Source: Bdellovibrio sp. KM01
GTDB taxonomy: Bacteria > Bdellovibrionota > Bdellovibrionia > Bdellovibrionales > Bdellovibrionaceae
Length of the DNA stretch: 64,000 bases
Reading direction: 5' to 3'
Assembly (NCBI RefSeq): GCF_013752535.1
Contig: NZ_CP058348.1
Span: 2,232,001 to 2,296,000, forward strand
Positions 8,641-17,552 of this stretch are shown here, in pieces. Position 1 is the first letter of the stretch. Every line of letters starts with the position of its first letter. The notes under the pieces are model-generated. The model searched no databases and had not been told where the DNA came from. It saw only the letters and a list, made by a program, of their open reading frames with translations. Made by a program: the position numbers and the translations under genes.

Positions 8641-8683
8641 CCCAGGCTATAGGCCAATATATTTCAGATTTAAAAGCGAGGGA

Positions 8684-9277
8684 CTAGTAACGAGTGTTGC
8701 GCTCGCGTTGCTTTTTCAAAGCCATCGTAAAAGGACCACCACAGATATTCTCGGTGCCGTTGTCTCTTAGAACGATAGTCGCTGTTTTCTTACGACGCGG
8801 AGATTGCTCGACAACACGTTGCAATGTATTGCTGCGAGCCGCTTGCAGTTCCGTACCTTGCTCATTCACCAAACGAGTTTGATTGATGGTGAAGCTTGCA
8901 CCATTTACCGTGTAAGTTCCCATACCAAACATCAAACAGTTACGCATGCAACGGTAGTCTGCGCTGATTTCTTGGGAATAATTGCCATCAGGATTTAAAG
9001 TAAAGCTAATGCTCGTACCCAAGATACGGTCCGTAGCCCACTCATTATCACAACGAATAGTGGCATTGTAAGTGCCGGGCTCGATCACATTTTGATCGCC
9101 ATAACCGCCACCAATATTTGGTGGATACTGATTTTGATCATAAGGACCAATGACAGTTGGCTGCGGATAAACAGCGTTATCAGGATTACCACCGCCGCCG
9201 CCACCGGAATTCCCAGTACAAGCTACCATAGCTACCGAAACGATCATCAAAGAAAAAACAGACTTCATAGTATTCAT
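8684..9277 (-). CDS. lipoprotein, tandem paralogue 2
   Basis: 197 residues: signal sequence with a lipobox-like SVAMVAC, then a Gly-rich linker (GNSGGGGGG). The C-terminal domain has paired cysteines (IRCDNEW, YRCMRNCLMFG, ENICGGPF). The same domain, with Cys and CGGP motifs in register, is in the gene just upstream (9292-9846), so the pair arose by duplication. 14 bases separate them; they form one operon. Function unknown. Confidence 0.8.
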   Translation of the reverse strand: MNTMKSVFSLMIVSVAMVACTGNSGGGGGGNPDNAVYPQPTVIGPYDQNQYPPNIGGGYGDQNVIEPGTYNATIRCDNEWATDRILGTSISFTLNPDGNYSQEISADYRCMRNCLMFGMGTYTVNGASFTINQTRLVNEQGTELQAARSNTLQRVVEQSPRRKKTATIVLRDNGTENICGGPFTMALKKQRERNTRY

Positions 9278-9291
9278 AATTTTCTCCGCAG

Positions 9292-9846
9292 TTAGCGACG
9301 TTGAGAGCCGCCGTCTTTAGTCAAATATAATTCCATCGGGCCACCGCACATATTGTTGCTGCCCTTATCAACCAGAACAATCAAACCGGATTTTCTGGAT
9401 GTGACAGGACTGAACTTGCGAGTGTACGTATTGTTGCGAACACCTTGCACGATCGCCCGGTTATTCGAAACAATTTGGCGTTGGTTAAACGTCATGCCTT
9501 CAACAGAAGAAAGAAATGTGCCTTCACCACGCATGTAACAATCTTGTCTGCAACGTCTTTCAAGACTGATGATCTCTTGAATATAGCTGCCGTTTCGTTT
9601 CAAAGTGAACTTCATCGCGATATCCGGAAGATTCTGTGTCGCTGTTTCATCGGCACAATTGACAGCCACACTGTAAGTACCTGGCTCATCGGCCATTTGG
9701 TATCCGCCATATGGAGCACCTGATTGGTCTGACGGAGTGACTACTTGCTCTGCTGTATTGTCTTTACCGTCATTGGATTTTGAGTCACAACCAACGACGG
9801 CTAAAGTCACAACCATCACCGAAACTAACGATTTAAATGTGTTCAC
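9292..9846 (-). CDS. lipoprotein, tandem paralogue 1
   Basis: 184 residues. Lipobox LAVVGC, polar linker, then the domain shared with the downstream gene: VNCADET, RRCRQDCYMRGEGTF, NMCGGPMELYL. A disulfide-bonded beta domain is plausible. First gene of a two-gene operon ending at the terminator near 8613. No named family. Confidence 0.8.
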   Translation of the reverse strand: MNTFKSLVSVMVVTLAVVGCDSKSNDGKDNTAEQVVTPSDQSGAPYGGYQMADEPGTYSVAVNCADETATQNLPDIAMKFTLKRNGSYIQEIISLERRCRQDCYMRGEGTFLSSVEGMTFNQRQIVSNNRAIVQGVRNNTYTRKFSPVTSRKSGLIVLVDKGSNNMCGGPMELYLTKDGGSQRR

Positions 9847-9902
9847 AGCGCGCTCCGATTATTAGTTAGAGAAACAACACGCGCAATTTATACCATACAA
9901 TG

Positions 9903-9958
9903 TAAAAAGCCTCAGGCTTCCCCGAGGCTCTTTGCAATGCTTTCCTGATTGTACAAAC
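9903..9958 (-). terminator. terminator and duplicated 3' sequence after the protease gene
   Basis: Minus strand: GAGCCTC...GAGGCTTTTT stem-loop downstream of the gene that stops at 9990. The adjoining 28 bases (CTTTGCAATGCTTTCCTGAT...) recur with a few changes at 10819-10846, next to a similar stem after another gene. Confidence 0.65.
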
Positions 9959-9989
9959 TTTGGACAGGTGGGCCCTGCTCTAAAAGCCT

Positions 9990-10769
9990 CTAAAGCTCTT
10001 TAATCGTTTTACGGATCCAAGTCAGCTGGGACTTTACATAAACTGATCCGGCTATTTGACCGCAAGGATTTTTACTTGGGCCTTCGACATAAGAATTGAC
10101 CCCAATAAGTTGCATCTCATTGCCCACCTGGACAAACACCGGCCCACCTGAATCACCACTGCAAACGCCGTTGTGAGGCTGTTGGATTATCAGTATTGAG
10201 TTATTGCGAATACGAACGTCATCTAAGTCTTTCGTGGTCGTACGCAAATATCCAGCATCGGTACCTTGGGAGCTCGTGATACCGTAACCAACCAAAGTCA
10301 CTGTATCCGAAGTGACCTCCTGGGAACCGTCATAGATTTTACTGACCTTATAGTTAGACGGAATAGCCTTTTGCAAACGAACCAAACCTAGATCATATTG
10401 ATCTGCGTCTTCCTCGTAGTCCTCGTGAGCCTTAAAAGATTTAGCCACAACAAGGTTGCCTTTTGTAATTGAATCTTCATCCAAAGCGTAACCCACTCTA
10501 ACTCGCACAGCGCCTTTTACACAGTGAGCAGCTGTTAAAATAGTCGTTTTATCAATCGGCGTCCCCGTACAGAGATTGGTACCCCCGTTTTCGTATTTGA
10601 TCTCAATCATCACGACTCGAGTTGCGACAGGATCATTGGCTTTGACCAATCGGCCCCCTACGATGCCAGTTGTATTTTGCTCCAAACTCACAGCACCAAG
10701 TTGGCTATTGGAATCCTTATCTGCACACGCACCTAGAAACAAGAATGGAAGAACAATTAAATATTTCAT
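9990..10769 (-). CDS. secreted trypsin-like serine protease (S1), lipoprotein
   Basis: 259 residues from ATG 10769 (MKYLIVLPFLFLGAC gives a lipobox). Propeptide-like region, then GIVGGR as the likely activation site. Catalytic triad motifs: TAAHC (His), DQYDLGLVRL (Asp), GVCSGDSGGPVFV (Ser). Likely a cell-surface or periplasmic endopeptidase used on prey or host proteins. A second protease with the same layout lies at 51385-52221. Confidence 0.92.
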   Translation of the reverse strand: MKYLIVLPFLFLGACADKDSNSQLGAVSLEQNTTGIVGGRLVKANDPVATRVVMIEIKYENGGTNLCTGTPIDKTTILTAAHCVKGAVRVRVGYALDEDSITKGNLVVAKSFKAHEDYEEDADQYDLGLVRLQKAIPSNYKVSKIYDGSQEVTSDTVTLVGYGITSSQGTDAGYLRTTTKDLDDVRIRNNSILIIQQPHNGVCSGDSGGPVFVQVGNEMQLIGVNSYVEGPSKNPCGQIAGSVYVKSQLTWIRKTIKEL

Positions 10770-10788
10770 GCGAAGACGTATATCACAA

Positions 10789-10846
10789 AAATAAAAGAGC
10801 CTCGGAATTCCCAAGGCCCTTTGCAATGCTTATCTGAATGTAAAAA
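10789..10846 (-). terminator. terminator and duplicated 3' sequence (second copy)
   Basis: Imperfect stem GGGCCTTGGGAATTCCGAGGCTC followed on the minus strand by TTTTATTTTT, after the gene ending at 10850. It shares its flank with 9903-9958, suggesting the 3' regions were copied. Confidence 0.6.
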
Positions 10847-10849
10847 GAT

Positions 10850-11200
10850 TTACCAGCCGACTTGCTGGCAATAATTCGTTCTTACGATGTAATTTAGAGC
10901 TGAGACCTGAGCTTTCAAACCCACTTGATCTTTTTCGACGTAAACGAATGTTTTACGGTCAACAGATTTGAACATCATCACGTTCTCGTCGGAGTTTTGG
11001 TAATCGTAATTGACCGTTTTAGTCACCAGTGTTTCACCATGACCGGTGATTTTCATTGTGATAGAATCGCGGCAGTCTTGAATCAAAGTGACTGTGTCTG
11101 CCCCTTGAAGATCTCCCGACGTGATGGGACAACGATAAACTCCCGCCATCGAAGTTGAAGTAGCAAGCAATACGGCGGCCGTTAAAACCAAAGACTTCAT
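10850..11200 (-). CDS. small secreted protein
   Basis: 116 residues from ATG 11200 behind AAGGGAG. Signal peptide MKSLVLTAAVLLATSTSMA. The mature part has Cys in YRCPITSG, IQDCRDS and NYCQQ. Probably a periplasmic beta-rich protein; no family recognised. Confidence 0.75.
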   Translation of the reverse strand: MKSLVLTAAVLLATSTSMAGVYRCPITSGDLQGADTVTLIQDCRDSITMKITGHGETLVTKTVNYDYQNSDENVMMFKSVDRKTFVYVEKDQVGLKAQVSALNYIVRTNYCQQVGW

Positions 11201-11372
11201 ACAAACTCCCTTTTGAAGATATCTATGAAGTCTATGGTGCGGGAAGAAGTGACTCGACGCCACCCCTTCTGCACCGTTACAATTATTTGATTACGGCAAT
11301 GATTCTCCCCACATTTTATTGTCAGTGCCTGCGATAATACCTATCCTTAATTTATTAACTAAGGACTGAGCC

Positions 11373-12494
11373 ATGCGCACTTCAACTTTGATGCTTTTAT
11401 TTGCGACTCTTGTAGGTGTTACCTCTTTAGCAGCGGCCGATGAATCTGCGGTAACGACGAAGGGTGATGATAAACTGAGTATACCTGGTGTCGCCGATGT
11501 TGAAATCCCAGAGAATTGTTTTAAGGAAAAGACCAAAGTTACTTTGAATAAGACCGCACTTAAAGAAACTGTCGAAGACTTTAGTTCTATTTACGAAGGA
11601 AAAGATCGCATCCCCTATGAAATTCGCATCAACACGGGCAAAACACAGCCAACTTGTGCTTTTAAATTGAAAATGACTGTGCCGACTGATTTCACCAAGA
11701 AATCGACAGATAAGAATGCGGAGCCTGCCCTGTATGGCCAAGAATTCACTCACACAGAAACAGAAATCTACGACATCTTTCAAATCGTTACGGCCGACTT
11801 CGACGCTAAAAAAGAAACCTTGTCTGGCGAGATCTCGCCTAAACTTTTTACCAATGAAAGAACGAACGACAAATCTTACGAAGCGATTGTCGTCATTTCT
11901 CAAGACGTCAAATTCACGCCTCCGCAGCAAGATATTTTACCACTGCAAAAATCTGAAATCTTTAATGATGCTTATATTGTCGCTGATGCGCAGTTTGAAC
12001 GCGACGACTTTAACTCAGCCAATCCTTCAGATGAAAAACGCAATGACATCCCAGTTGCGTTTCATCGAATCAAAGGCGGCAAAGGCACCATCATCGCTTT
12101 AAGAATGTTTGACCCGGGCGATACCGATGCAACTGATGATGAGCTGTTCGAGAAAATCACGATCTCGATGGAACAACTGAAACCCGGCACCTACATATTC
12201 GGTAAAGATAAGATCAAGGCCTACTATAGCAGAGGGGGCTCGGCTTGGCCCAATGCTCAATGTGGGTATATTCTTGATAATGGCACATTAACGATTGCTG
12301 ATACTAAAGATGGAAGAACAGCGATCAGCATTTCAACAGAAGTGAAATGCAATAATCTCGCACCAAAGGGACCTTTTAAAATCCTGAAGCTCTATACGGC
12401 AAAGAAAATCACCGCAAAAGAAGTCACTCCTTGGATTGGCAAAAAAGGCGAGCACATTTACGACGAAACTTATATTAGAAAAGGAGCCATGTAA
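11373..12494 (+). CDS. secreted hypothetical protein
   Basis: 373 residues, ATG 11373 behind AAGGACTGAGCC. Signal peptide of about 22 residues ending SLAAA before DESAV. The mature part is soluble, with a few Cys (ENCFKE, PTCAFKL, NAQCGYIL, VKCNNL). No motif I can assign. Convergent with oxyR, 15 bases away. Confidence 0.8.
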   Translation: MRTSTLMLLFATLVGVTSLAAADESAVTTKGDDKLSIPGVADVEIPENCFKEKTKVTLNKTALKETVEDFSSIYEGKDRIPYEIRINTGKTQPTCAFKLKMTVPTDFTKKSTDKNAEPALYGQEFTHTETEIYDIFQIVTADFDAKKETLSGEISPKLFTNERTNDKSYEAIVVISQDVKFTPPQQDILPLQKSEIFNDAYIVADAQFERDDFNSANPSDEKRNDIPVAFHRIKGGKGTIIALRMFDPGDTDATDDELFEKITISMEQLKPGTYIFGKDKIKAYYSRGGSAWPNAQCGYILDNGTLTIADTKDGRTAISISTEVKCNNLAPKGPFKILKLYTAKKITAKEVTPWIGKKGEHIYDETYIRKGAM

Positions 12495-12509
12495 TAATGG
12501 CTCCCCCAT

Positions 12510-13469
12510 TTAGGCAATCGGAAGAACATCCAAGTCTTTAGGTTTAATTTTACGCAGATCCTCGGGGATCGCTTTTAAAATCGCCTCCCCCAAGGCATCG
12601 ACTAATTCACTTTTATAATGCTCGCGACGACATACCAAACCGATTTCACGAGCTGGGATGGGGCGTTCGAATTGCACCACCTGACTGCGATCCCCCACCG
12701 TGTGGGTCGCAAGCTGGGGTAGCAAAGTATAACCGCCGTAAAGATCGACCAGGTTTTTCAAAGTTTCCAAGGAACCACTTTCGAACTTGTACTTACGTTC
12801 CGTGCCCTTTTTCTTTTTGATCGAGCACAGATCCAGGACTTGATTGCGCAAGCAGTGGCCTTCTTCTAAAAGCCAGATGTCATCCATTGATAAGGAATGA
12901 TATTTGATCTTTTTCTGATTTGCATATTCATGGTTTTTATCGCACAACACATAGAACGGTTCATAGTACAGCGGATATTCAAACATCCCTGCGATCTGTG
13001 TAGGGGTTGCTAAGACTCCCACGTCGATTTCGTCTTTATTCAAGGCTTCGATAATTTGATCTGTCTGCATTTCTTTAATGTTGAGTTCCAGATCCGGAAG
13101 CATCTCCACGCAAACTGGTAAAAGTCGCGGCAACAAATACGGTGCAATTGTTGGAATGATCGCAACGGTCAAAGTCCCCTTACGAGATCCCTTTGTACCT
13201 TCCAATAAAATTGATTCAATTTTACGCGCTTCAAACAAGACCGTCTGCATTTGAGAAATAAGCTTTTTACCAGCATCCGTAAGCAAAATAGGTTTCTTAG
13301 AGCGGTCAAAAATCACCACTCCCAGTTCGTCTTCAAGCTTTTGAATTTGCATACTTAGAGTGGGCTGAGTCACATGGCAGGCCTCTGCGGCCTTCGCAAA
13401 GTGTCCATACTTATGGACAGCCATCACATATTCGAGCTGCGTCAAAGAAAAGTTCACCTTTAATTTCAC
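12510..13469 (-). CDS. oxyR: peroxide-sensing LysR-type regulator OxyR
   Basis: 319 residues. LysR-type winged HTH at residues 8-65 (YVMAVHKYGHFAKAAEACHV, TQPTLSMQIQKLE). The ligand domain holds Cys206 and Cys215 in EEGHCLRNQVLDLC, which matches the redox pair C199/C208 of E. coli OxyR in sequence and spacing. It lies divergent to ahpC with an OxyR-type operator between. Peroxide forms the disulfide and turns on ahpC-ahpF. Confidence 0.95.
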   Translation of the reverse strand: MKLKVNFSLTQLEYVMAVHKYGHFAKAAEACHVTQPTLSMQIQKLEDELGVVIFDRSKKPILLTDAGKKLISQMQTVLFEARKIESILLEGTKGSRKGTLTVAIIPTIAPYLLPRLLPVCVEMLPDLELNIKEMQTDQIIEALNKDEIDVGVLATPTQIAGMFEYPLYYEPFYVLCDKNHEYANQKKIKYHSLSMDDIWLLEEGHCLRNQVLDLCSIKKKKGTERKYKFESGSLETLKNLVDLYGGYTLLPQLATHTVGDRSQVVQFERPIPAREIGLVCRREHYKSELVDALGEAILKAIPEDLRKIKPKDLDVLPIA

Positions 13470-13503
13470 CGTAAACCCCTTGTCTTATAAGGATTCTACG
13501 CCG

Positions 13504-13539
13504 ATAGATAAAATCTATCAAGGTATATTTATAATCTAT
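13504..13539. promoter_or_regulatory. OxyR operator between oxyR and ahpC
   Basis: 13504-13518 fits the OxyR half-site ATAGnTnnnAnCTAT exactly. 13525-13539 fits it with one change (ATAT for ATAG). The spacer is 6 bases where the E. coli consensus has 7. The tandem lies 109 bases upstream of the ahpC start and 35 bases from the oxyR start, so it can serve activation and autocontrol. Confidence 0.85.
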
Positions 13540-13647
13540 TTTACTAATGGTCTAAGATCTTCTAGTCTAACTGAGTAGCCGACGATTTAAAACGGTTTTG
13601 ACCTGAAGAGGGTCCACAATAAACACCGCTATTCTTAAGGAGAATAC

Positions 13648-14214
13648 ATGCAAACATTGATCAACACGCAAGTGCCTGACTTTAAAGTACAAGCTTACCA
13701 CCACAACGATTTCAAAACTGTTACGCAAAATGACCTTAAAGGTAAATGGTCTATTTTCTTCTTTTACCCAGCTGACTTTACATTCGTGTGCCCTACTGAA
13801 CTAGGTGACATGGCTGATAAATACGCTGAATTCCAAAAATTGGGCGTAGAAGTTTACGGCGTATCTACAGACACTCATTTCACGCACAAAGCTTGGCATG
13901 ATGCTTCTGATACAATCAAAAAAATCAAATACCCAATGTTGGCAGACCCTACATTCCAATTGACTCGCGCATTCGGCGTTCACATTGAAGAAGAAGGTTT
14001 GGCTTACCGTGGTACTTTCTTGGTAAACCCAGCTGGTAAAATCGTATTGGCTGAAGTTCAAGACAACGGCATCGGCCGTAACGCTGATGAGTTGTTCCGT
14101 AAAGTTCAAGCTGCTCAATACATCGCTGCAAATCCAGGCGAAGTTTGCCCAGCTAAATGGACTCCAGGTAAATCGACTTTGAAACCTGGCTTGGACCTAG
14201 TTGGCAAAATCTAA
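13648..14214 (+). CDS. ahpC: alkyl hydroperoxide reductase C, 2-Cys peroxiredoxin
   Basis: 188 residues, standard AhpC length. Peroxidatic Cys48 in FVCPTE and resolving Cys167 in GEVCPAKW. It reduces H2O2, organic hydroperoxides and peroxynitrite and is recycled by AhpF. TAAGGAG ribosome site before ATG 13648. First gene of ahpC-ahpF; preceded by the OxyR operator. Confidence 0.98.
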   Translation: MQTLINTQVPDFKVQAYHHNDFKTVTQNDLKGKWSIFFFYPADFTFVCPTELGDMADKYAEFQKLGVEVYGVSTDTHFTHKAWHDASDTIKKIKYPMLADPTFQLTRAFGVHIEEEGLAYRGTFLVNPAGKIVLAEVQDNGIGRNADELFRKVQAAQYIAANPGEVCPAKWTPGKSTLKPGLDLVGKI

Positions 14215-14356
14215 CTTTTAGATTTTCGAACGTTCTGTTATCGGCTGGTGCGGCGGCTCTCTCCTCCGCACCGGCTCTCCATGTGACGATTTTAAAGGTC
14301 CTATTCAAATTTGGATGGCAGCTTTAAAGTCGTTTTTTATTAAGAGGAGGCTCTTT

Positions 14357-15931
14357 ATGTTAGATCAATCACTCCGCGAACAGCTTGTTTCAGTCTTTGG
14401 CAAACTTGAAAAGCCAGTTGAACTCATCATCGAAAATAGCACACACGAAGATCACAAGGACCTTCTTGAAATGTTGAATGATGTTGCTGAGACATCTCCC
14501 AACATCACTGTTAAAGAAAATCCAGGCAGCAACTCCCCGGTTCCCGCTTTTCACATCGCTTATCAAGGCAAGCCCACAGGAATCTCTTTTAAAGGTATTC
14601 CGGGCGGCCACGAATTCACTTCGCTGATCCTGGCGATCTTAAACACCGACGGCAAAGGCAAATTGCTGGATAGCCTGCTTGCCGATCGCGTGAAGCGTTT
14701 GAAAAAAGGCATCACGGTTCAGACTTTCATGTCTTTGACTTGTGAAAACTGCCCTGAAGTCGTTCAAGCTTTGAACTTGATTACACTTGCTCACGGCAAC
14801 ATGAAGCACGAAGTGATCGATGGTGGCTATGTTCAGGATGAAGTTCAAAAATTGGGCATCCAAGGTGTACCAAGCCTGGCTGGTAACGGTAAAATGTTCC
14901 ACTCCGGTCGTATCAGCGTTTTGGACCTGATTGAAAAATTAGAAAAAACATACGGCATTGACGAGAACGCTTCGACAGAACCCTCAGAGCCCGTGAACAA
15001 AAACTTGGGTCACTTTGATGTCCTGGTTGTTGGTGGCGGTCCTGCGGGCGCTTCGGCTGCAATCTATTCTGTTCGCAAGGGCTTAAGTACTGCGTTGATC
15101 ACCGAAAAAATCGGTGGCCAGGTTCAAGAAACTAAAGGTATCGAGAACTTAATTGGTGTGACTTACACTGAAGGTCCTCAGTTGGCAGCGCAATTGAACC
15201 AACACGTGGCCAGCTACCCTGTTCGCGTTTTGGAAAACCGCCGTGTGAAAACGATCAAAACTGAAGGCAAGATCAAAACGGTCGAGCTTGAAAGCGGCGA
15301 ACACCTGGTTGCGGATTCTATCATCGTCACAACGGGCGCGAAATGGCGCGAGCTTGGTGTTGAAGGTGAAAAAGAATATATGGGTCGTGGTGTGGCGTAC
15401 TGCCCTCACTGTGATGGACCTTTTTATAAAGGCAAAAAAGTTGCAGTTATCGGCGGAGGAAACTCTGGCGTGGAAGCAGCGATTGACCTTGCGGGGATCG
15501 TTCGCGAAGTGGTTGTTATCGAATACAACAACGAACTGAAAGCGGACCGTATCTTGGTGGATAAACTTAAATCATTGCCAAACGTTTCTGTGATCACAGG
15601 AGCGAAAACGGAAAAAGTTTTGGGTGATGGTCAAAAGGTTCATCAATTGGAATACACAGACCGCACGACTGGCAAACTTGAAAAATTGGATCTTGATGGT
15701 GTGTTCGTCCAAATCGGCCTGGTTCCCAATAGCCAATTCCTAAAAGGCACCGTGGAGCTGACGAAGTTCGGCGAAATCATCACCGATGAAAAATGCCGTA
15801 CGAACGTTAAAGGCATTTACGCTGCCGGCGACGTGACGACGACTCCGTACAAACAAATCGTGATCGCCATGGGCGAAGGCGCGAAAGCTGCCTTGGCGGC
15901 GTTCGAAGATCGCATGTACGATCACGCCTAA
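14357..15931 (+). CDS. ahpF: alkyl hydroperoxide reductase F, AhpC reductase
   Basis: 524 residues (E. coli 521) from ATG 14357 behind AAGAGGAGG. Tandem thioredoxin folds at the N terminus with Cys129/Cys132 (CENC). The FAD/NADH thioredoxin-reductase-like part has GGGPAGASAA and the redox pair Cys349/Cys352 (CPHC). Moves electrons from NADH through FAD to AhpC. 142 bases separate it from ahpC, with a C-rich stretch but no clear T-run terminator. Confidence 0.97.
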   Translation: MLDQSLREQLVSVFGKLEKPVELIIENSTHEDHKDLLEMLNDVAETSPNITVKENPGSNSPVPAFHIAYQGKPTGISFKGIPGGHEFTSLILAILNTDGKGKLLDSLLADRVKRLKKGITVQTFMSLTCENCPEVVQALNLITLAHGNMKHEVIDGGYVQDEVQKLGIQGVPSLAGNGKMFHSGRISVLDLIEKLEKTYGIDENASTEPSEPVNKNLGHFDVLVVGGGPAGASAAIYSVRKGLSTALITEKIGGQVQETKGIENLIGVTYTEGPQLAAQLNQHVASYPVRVLENRRVKTIKTEGKIKTVELESGEHLVADSIIVTTGAKWRELGVEGEKEYMGRGVAYCPHCDGPFYKGKKVAVIGGGNSGVEAAIDLAGIVREVVVIEYNNELKADRILVDKLKSLPNVSVITGAKTEKVLGDGQKVHQLEYTDRTTGKLEKLDLDGVFVQIGLVPNSQFLKGTVELTKFGEIITDEKCRTNVKGIYAAGDVTTTPYKQIVIAMGEGAKAALAAFEDRMYDHA

Positions 15932-15985
15932 GCAATCGTCGACCTAACGTTTACGATTCGTAAAGTTATTACCTGCGAAAACTCA

Positions 15986-16043
15986 AGGTGCGGCAGTTTT
16001 GCCGCGCTTTGATTCTGAAGTTCTCTTAGTTTTTGCCGCACCT
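15986..16043 (+). other. overlapping alternative stem-loops
   Basis: GCGGCA-GTTT-TGCCGC (15990-16005) can form a tight hairpin. AGGTGCGGCA (15986-15995) can instead pair with TGCCGCACCT (16034-16043). The two are mutually exclusive and sit between ahpF and the next gene. No T-run follows either. Confidence 0.4.
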
Positions 16044-16080
16044 GCGGTAAAAGATTTCTATCAACCAAATAGGAGTCTTT

Positions 16081-16761
16081 ATGAAAAAACTTGTTCTTTC
16101 CCTGATCGCTCTTTCTTTCGCCGGCGTCACTGCACAAGCCGCTGACACACTTAAATTTCACAACCTTGGTTTTTCTACGGATGGTAAATACTATTCGTAC
16201 GCGACATCGGCTGTTGGCGATGGCTCCGGTTACGGCTATGCGACTGTATTTATCAAACAAGTGGACGAATACGATCGCGGCGAAATCCTACGTGTTACAC
16301 GTGACACAGAAGTTGATAATGACAGACTGGCACTTAAACTTGCGATTCAATCTGTGAACTTCACAAGCTTCGGTGGACTTATCCCATATGGAATCCGAGG
16401 CGAAACTCTGACTCCGACGGCAGACAAAGAAATCACACTCGATACCTATAATGCAAAATACCGCCTCCAACTAAAAACACTTCCTGCGCGCTTTCCGAAT
16501 CCAACATGCAAAAATGACTGGGACGTCGCGAGCAGTCGCCTTGAACTAGCAGTGACGAAAACAGATTCTAAAGGAAAAAGCGAAACTCAGGTTTTATTTA
16601 GCGACTATTCTGAACCAGGAGCTCGCATCTGCGCACAAAACTATAAAATTGCACAAGTCATCCGTCACGACGACAAATTGATGCTGATCATTTCCTATGA
16701 CAGCCCGGGATTTGAAGGCATGGACCACGACTTTGTCGTCATCTCTACAAAACTAGAATAG
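16081..16761 (+). CDS. secreted DUF2259-like protein
   Basis: 226 residues; signal peptide ending AQAAD, ATG behind ATAGGAGTC. The start of the mature part (NLGFSTDGKYYSYATSAVGD, then GSGYGYATVFI) resembles the DUF2259 predicted secreted family. Cys in NPTCKND and ARICAQN. Periplasmic role unknown; the family link is from memory. Confidence 0.75.
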   Translation: MKKLVLSLIALSFAGVTAQAADTLKFHNLGFSTDGKYYSYATSAVGDGSGYGYATVFIKQVDEYDRGEILRVTRDTEVDNDRLALKLAIQSVNFTSFGGLIPYGIRGETLTPTADKEITLDTYNAKYRLQLKTLPARFPNPTCKNDWDVASSRLELAVTKTDSKGKSETQVLFSDYSEPGARICAQNYKIAQVIRHDDKLMLIISYDSPGFEGMDHDFVVISTKLE

Positions 16762-16835
16762 CCGCCCCCGGACTTGTTGGCTGACGCGGCATGCATCCTT
16801 GCATTTTGCCGCGAAGCCGACAAATATATCCCTCC

Positions 16836-17552
16836 ATGACTGAAACCACTGCCTCCAACCAAAAACCTGAAAATAGCTGGCTCAACTTAATCTTTAACAT
16901 TTTGTTGCCGGTTATGATCCTGAACAAACTGACTAAGCATATCGGTCCGATGAATGCTTTGGTTTTGGCACTGGCATTTCCGTTGATCTACGGGATCTAC
17001 GATCTTCTTAAACGTAAAAAAGTAAATGCTTTCTCGATCCTCGGTTTATTAAACGTGGGTTTGACCGGTGGACTGGCAGTCATCGGAATTCACGGATTCT
17101 GGTTCGCAGTCAAAGAAGCTGCGTTCCCGTCTCTGGTAGGTCTTTTCGTCTTGGGATCAGCGTTCACTAAAAAACCCTTCATCGAAAGCTTGTTCCTAAA
17201 CCCAGGCGTGATGAAAGTGGATCTGCTCGAAGAAAAATTAAGAGAGCACGGCAAACAAGCCGAATTCCACGATCACATGAGAAAAGCGACAATGTGGCTC
17301 TCCCTAAGTTTCGCATTTAGCGCTGTGCTAAATTTTGTGTTGGCAAGAAAGATCTTCCTAGATATCGACTCAACATTAGCAGCCGAAGCCCAATCCGTAA
17401 TCTTAAACGAACAGATTGCCAAAATGACCACATGGTCCATGGCCATCATCATGGTTCCATCCATGATCTTCCTCTTAGGCATCTTCTGGTACCTAATGAA
17501 AGGCGTAAAAGCCTACGCCGGCCTAAGCACCGACGAACTCCTAAAATCCTAA
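16836..17552 (+). CDS. VC0807-like integral membrane protein
   Basis: 238 residues from ATG 16836. About six hydrophobic spans, with the pairs NLIFNILLPVMIL, LVLALAFPLIYGIYDLLKRKK and NVGLTGGLAVIG typical of the VC0807 family of inner-membrane proteins. Function unknown. A hairpin-prone stretch (16776-16826) separates it from the preceding gene. Its end overlaps the convergent gene by 4 bases. Confidence 0.75.
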   Translation: MTETTASNQKPENSWLNLIFNILLPVMILNKLTKHIGPMNALVLALAFPLIYGIYDLLKRKKVNAFSILGLLNVGLTGGLAVIGIHGFWFAVKEAAFPSLVGLFVLGSAFTKKPFIESLFLNPGVMKVDLLEEKLREHGKQAEFHDHMRKATMWLSLSFAFSAVLNFVLARKIFLDIDSTLAAEAQSVILNEQIAKMTTWSMAIIMVPSMIFLLGIFWYLMKGVKAYAGLSTDELLKS

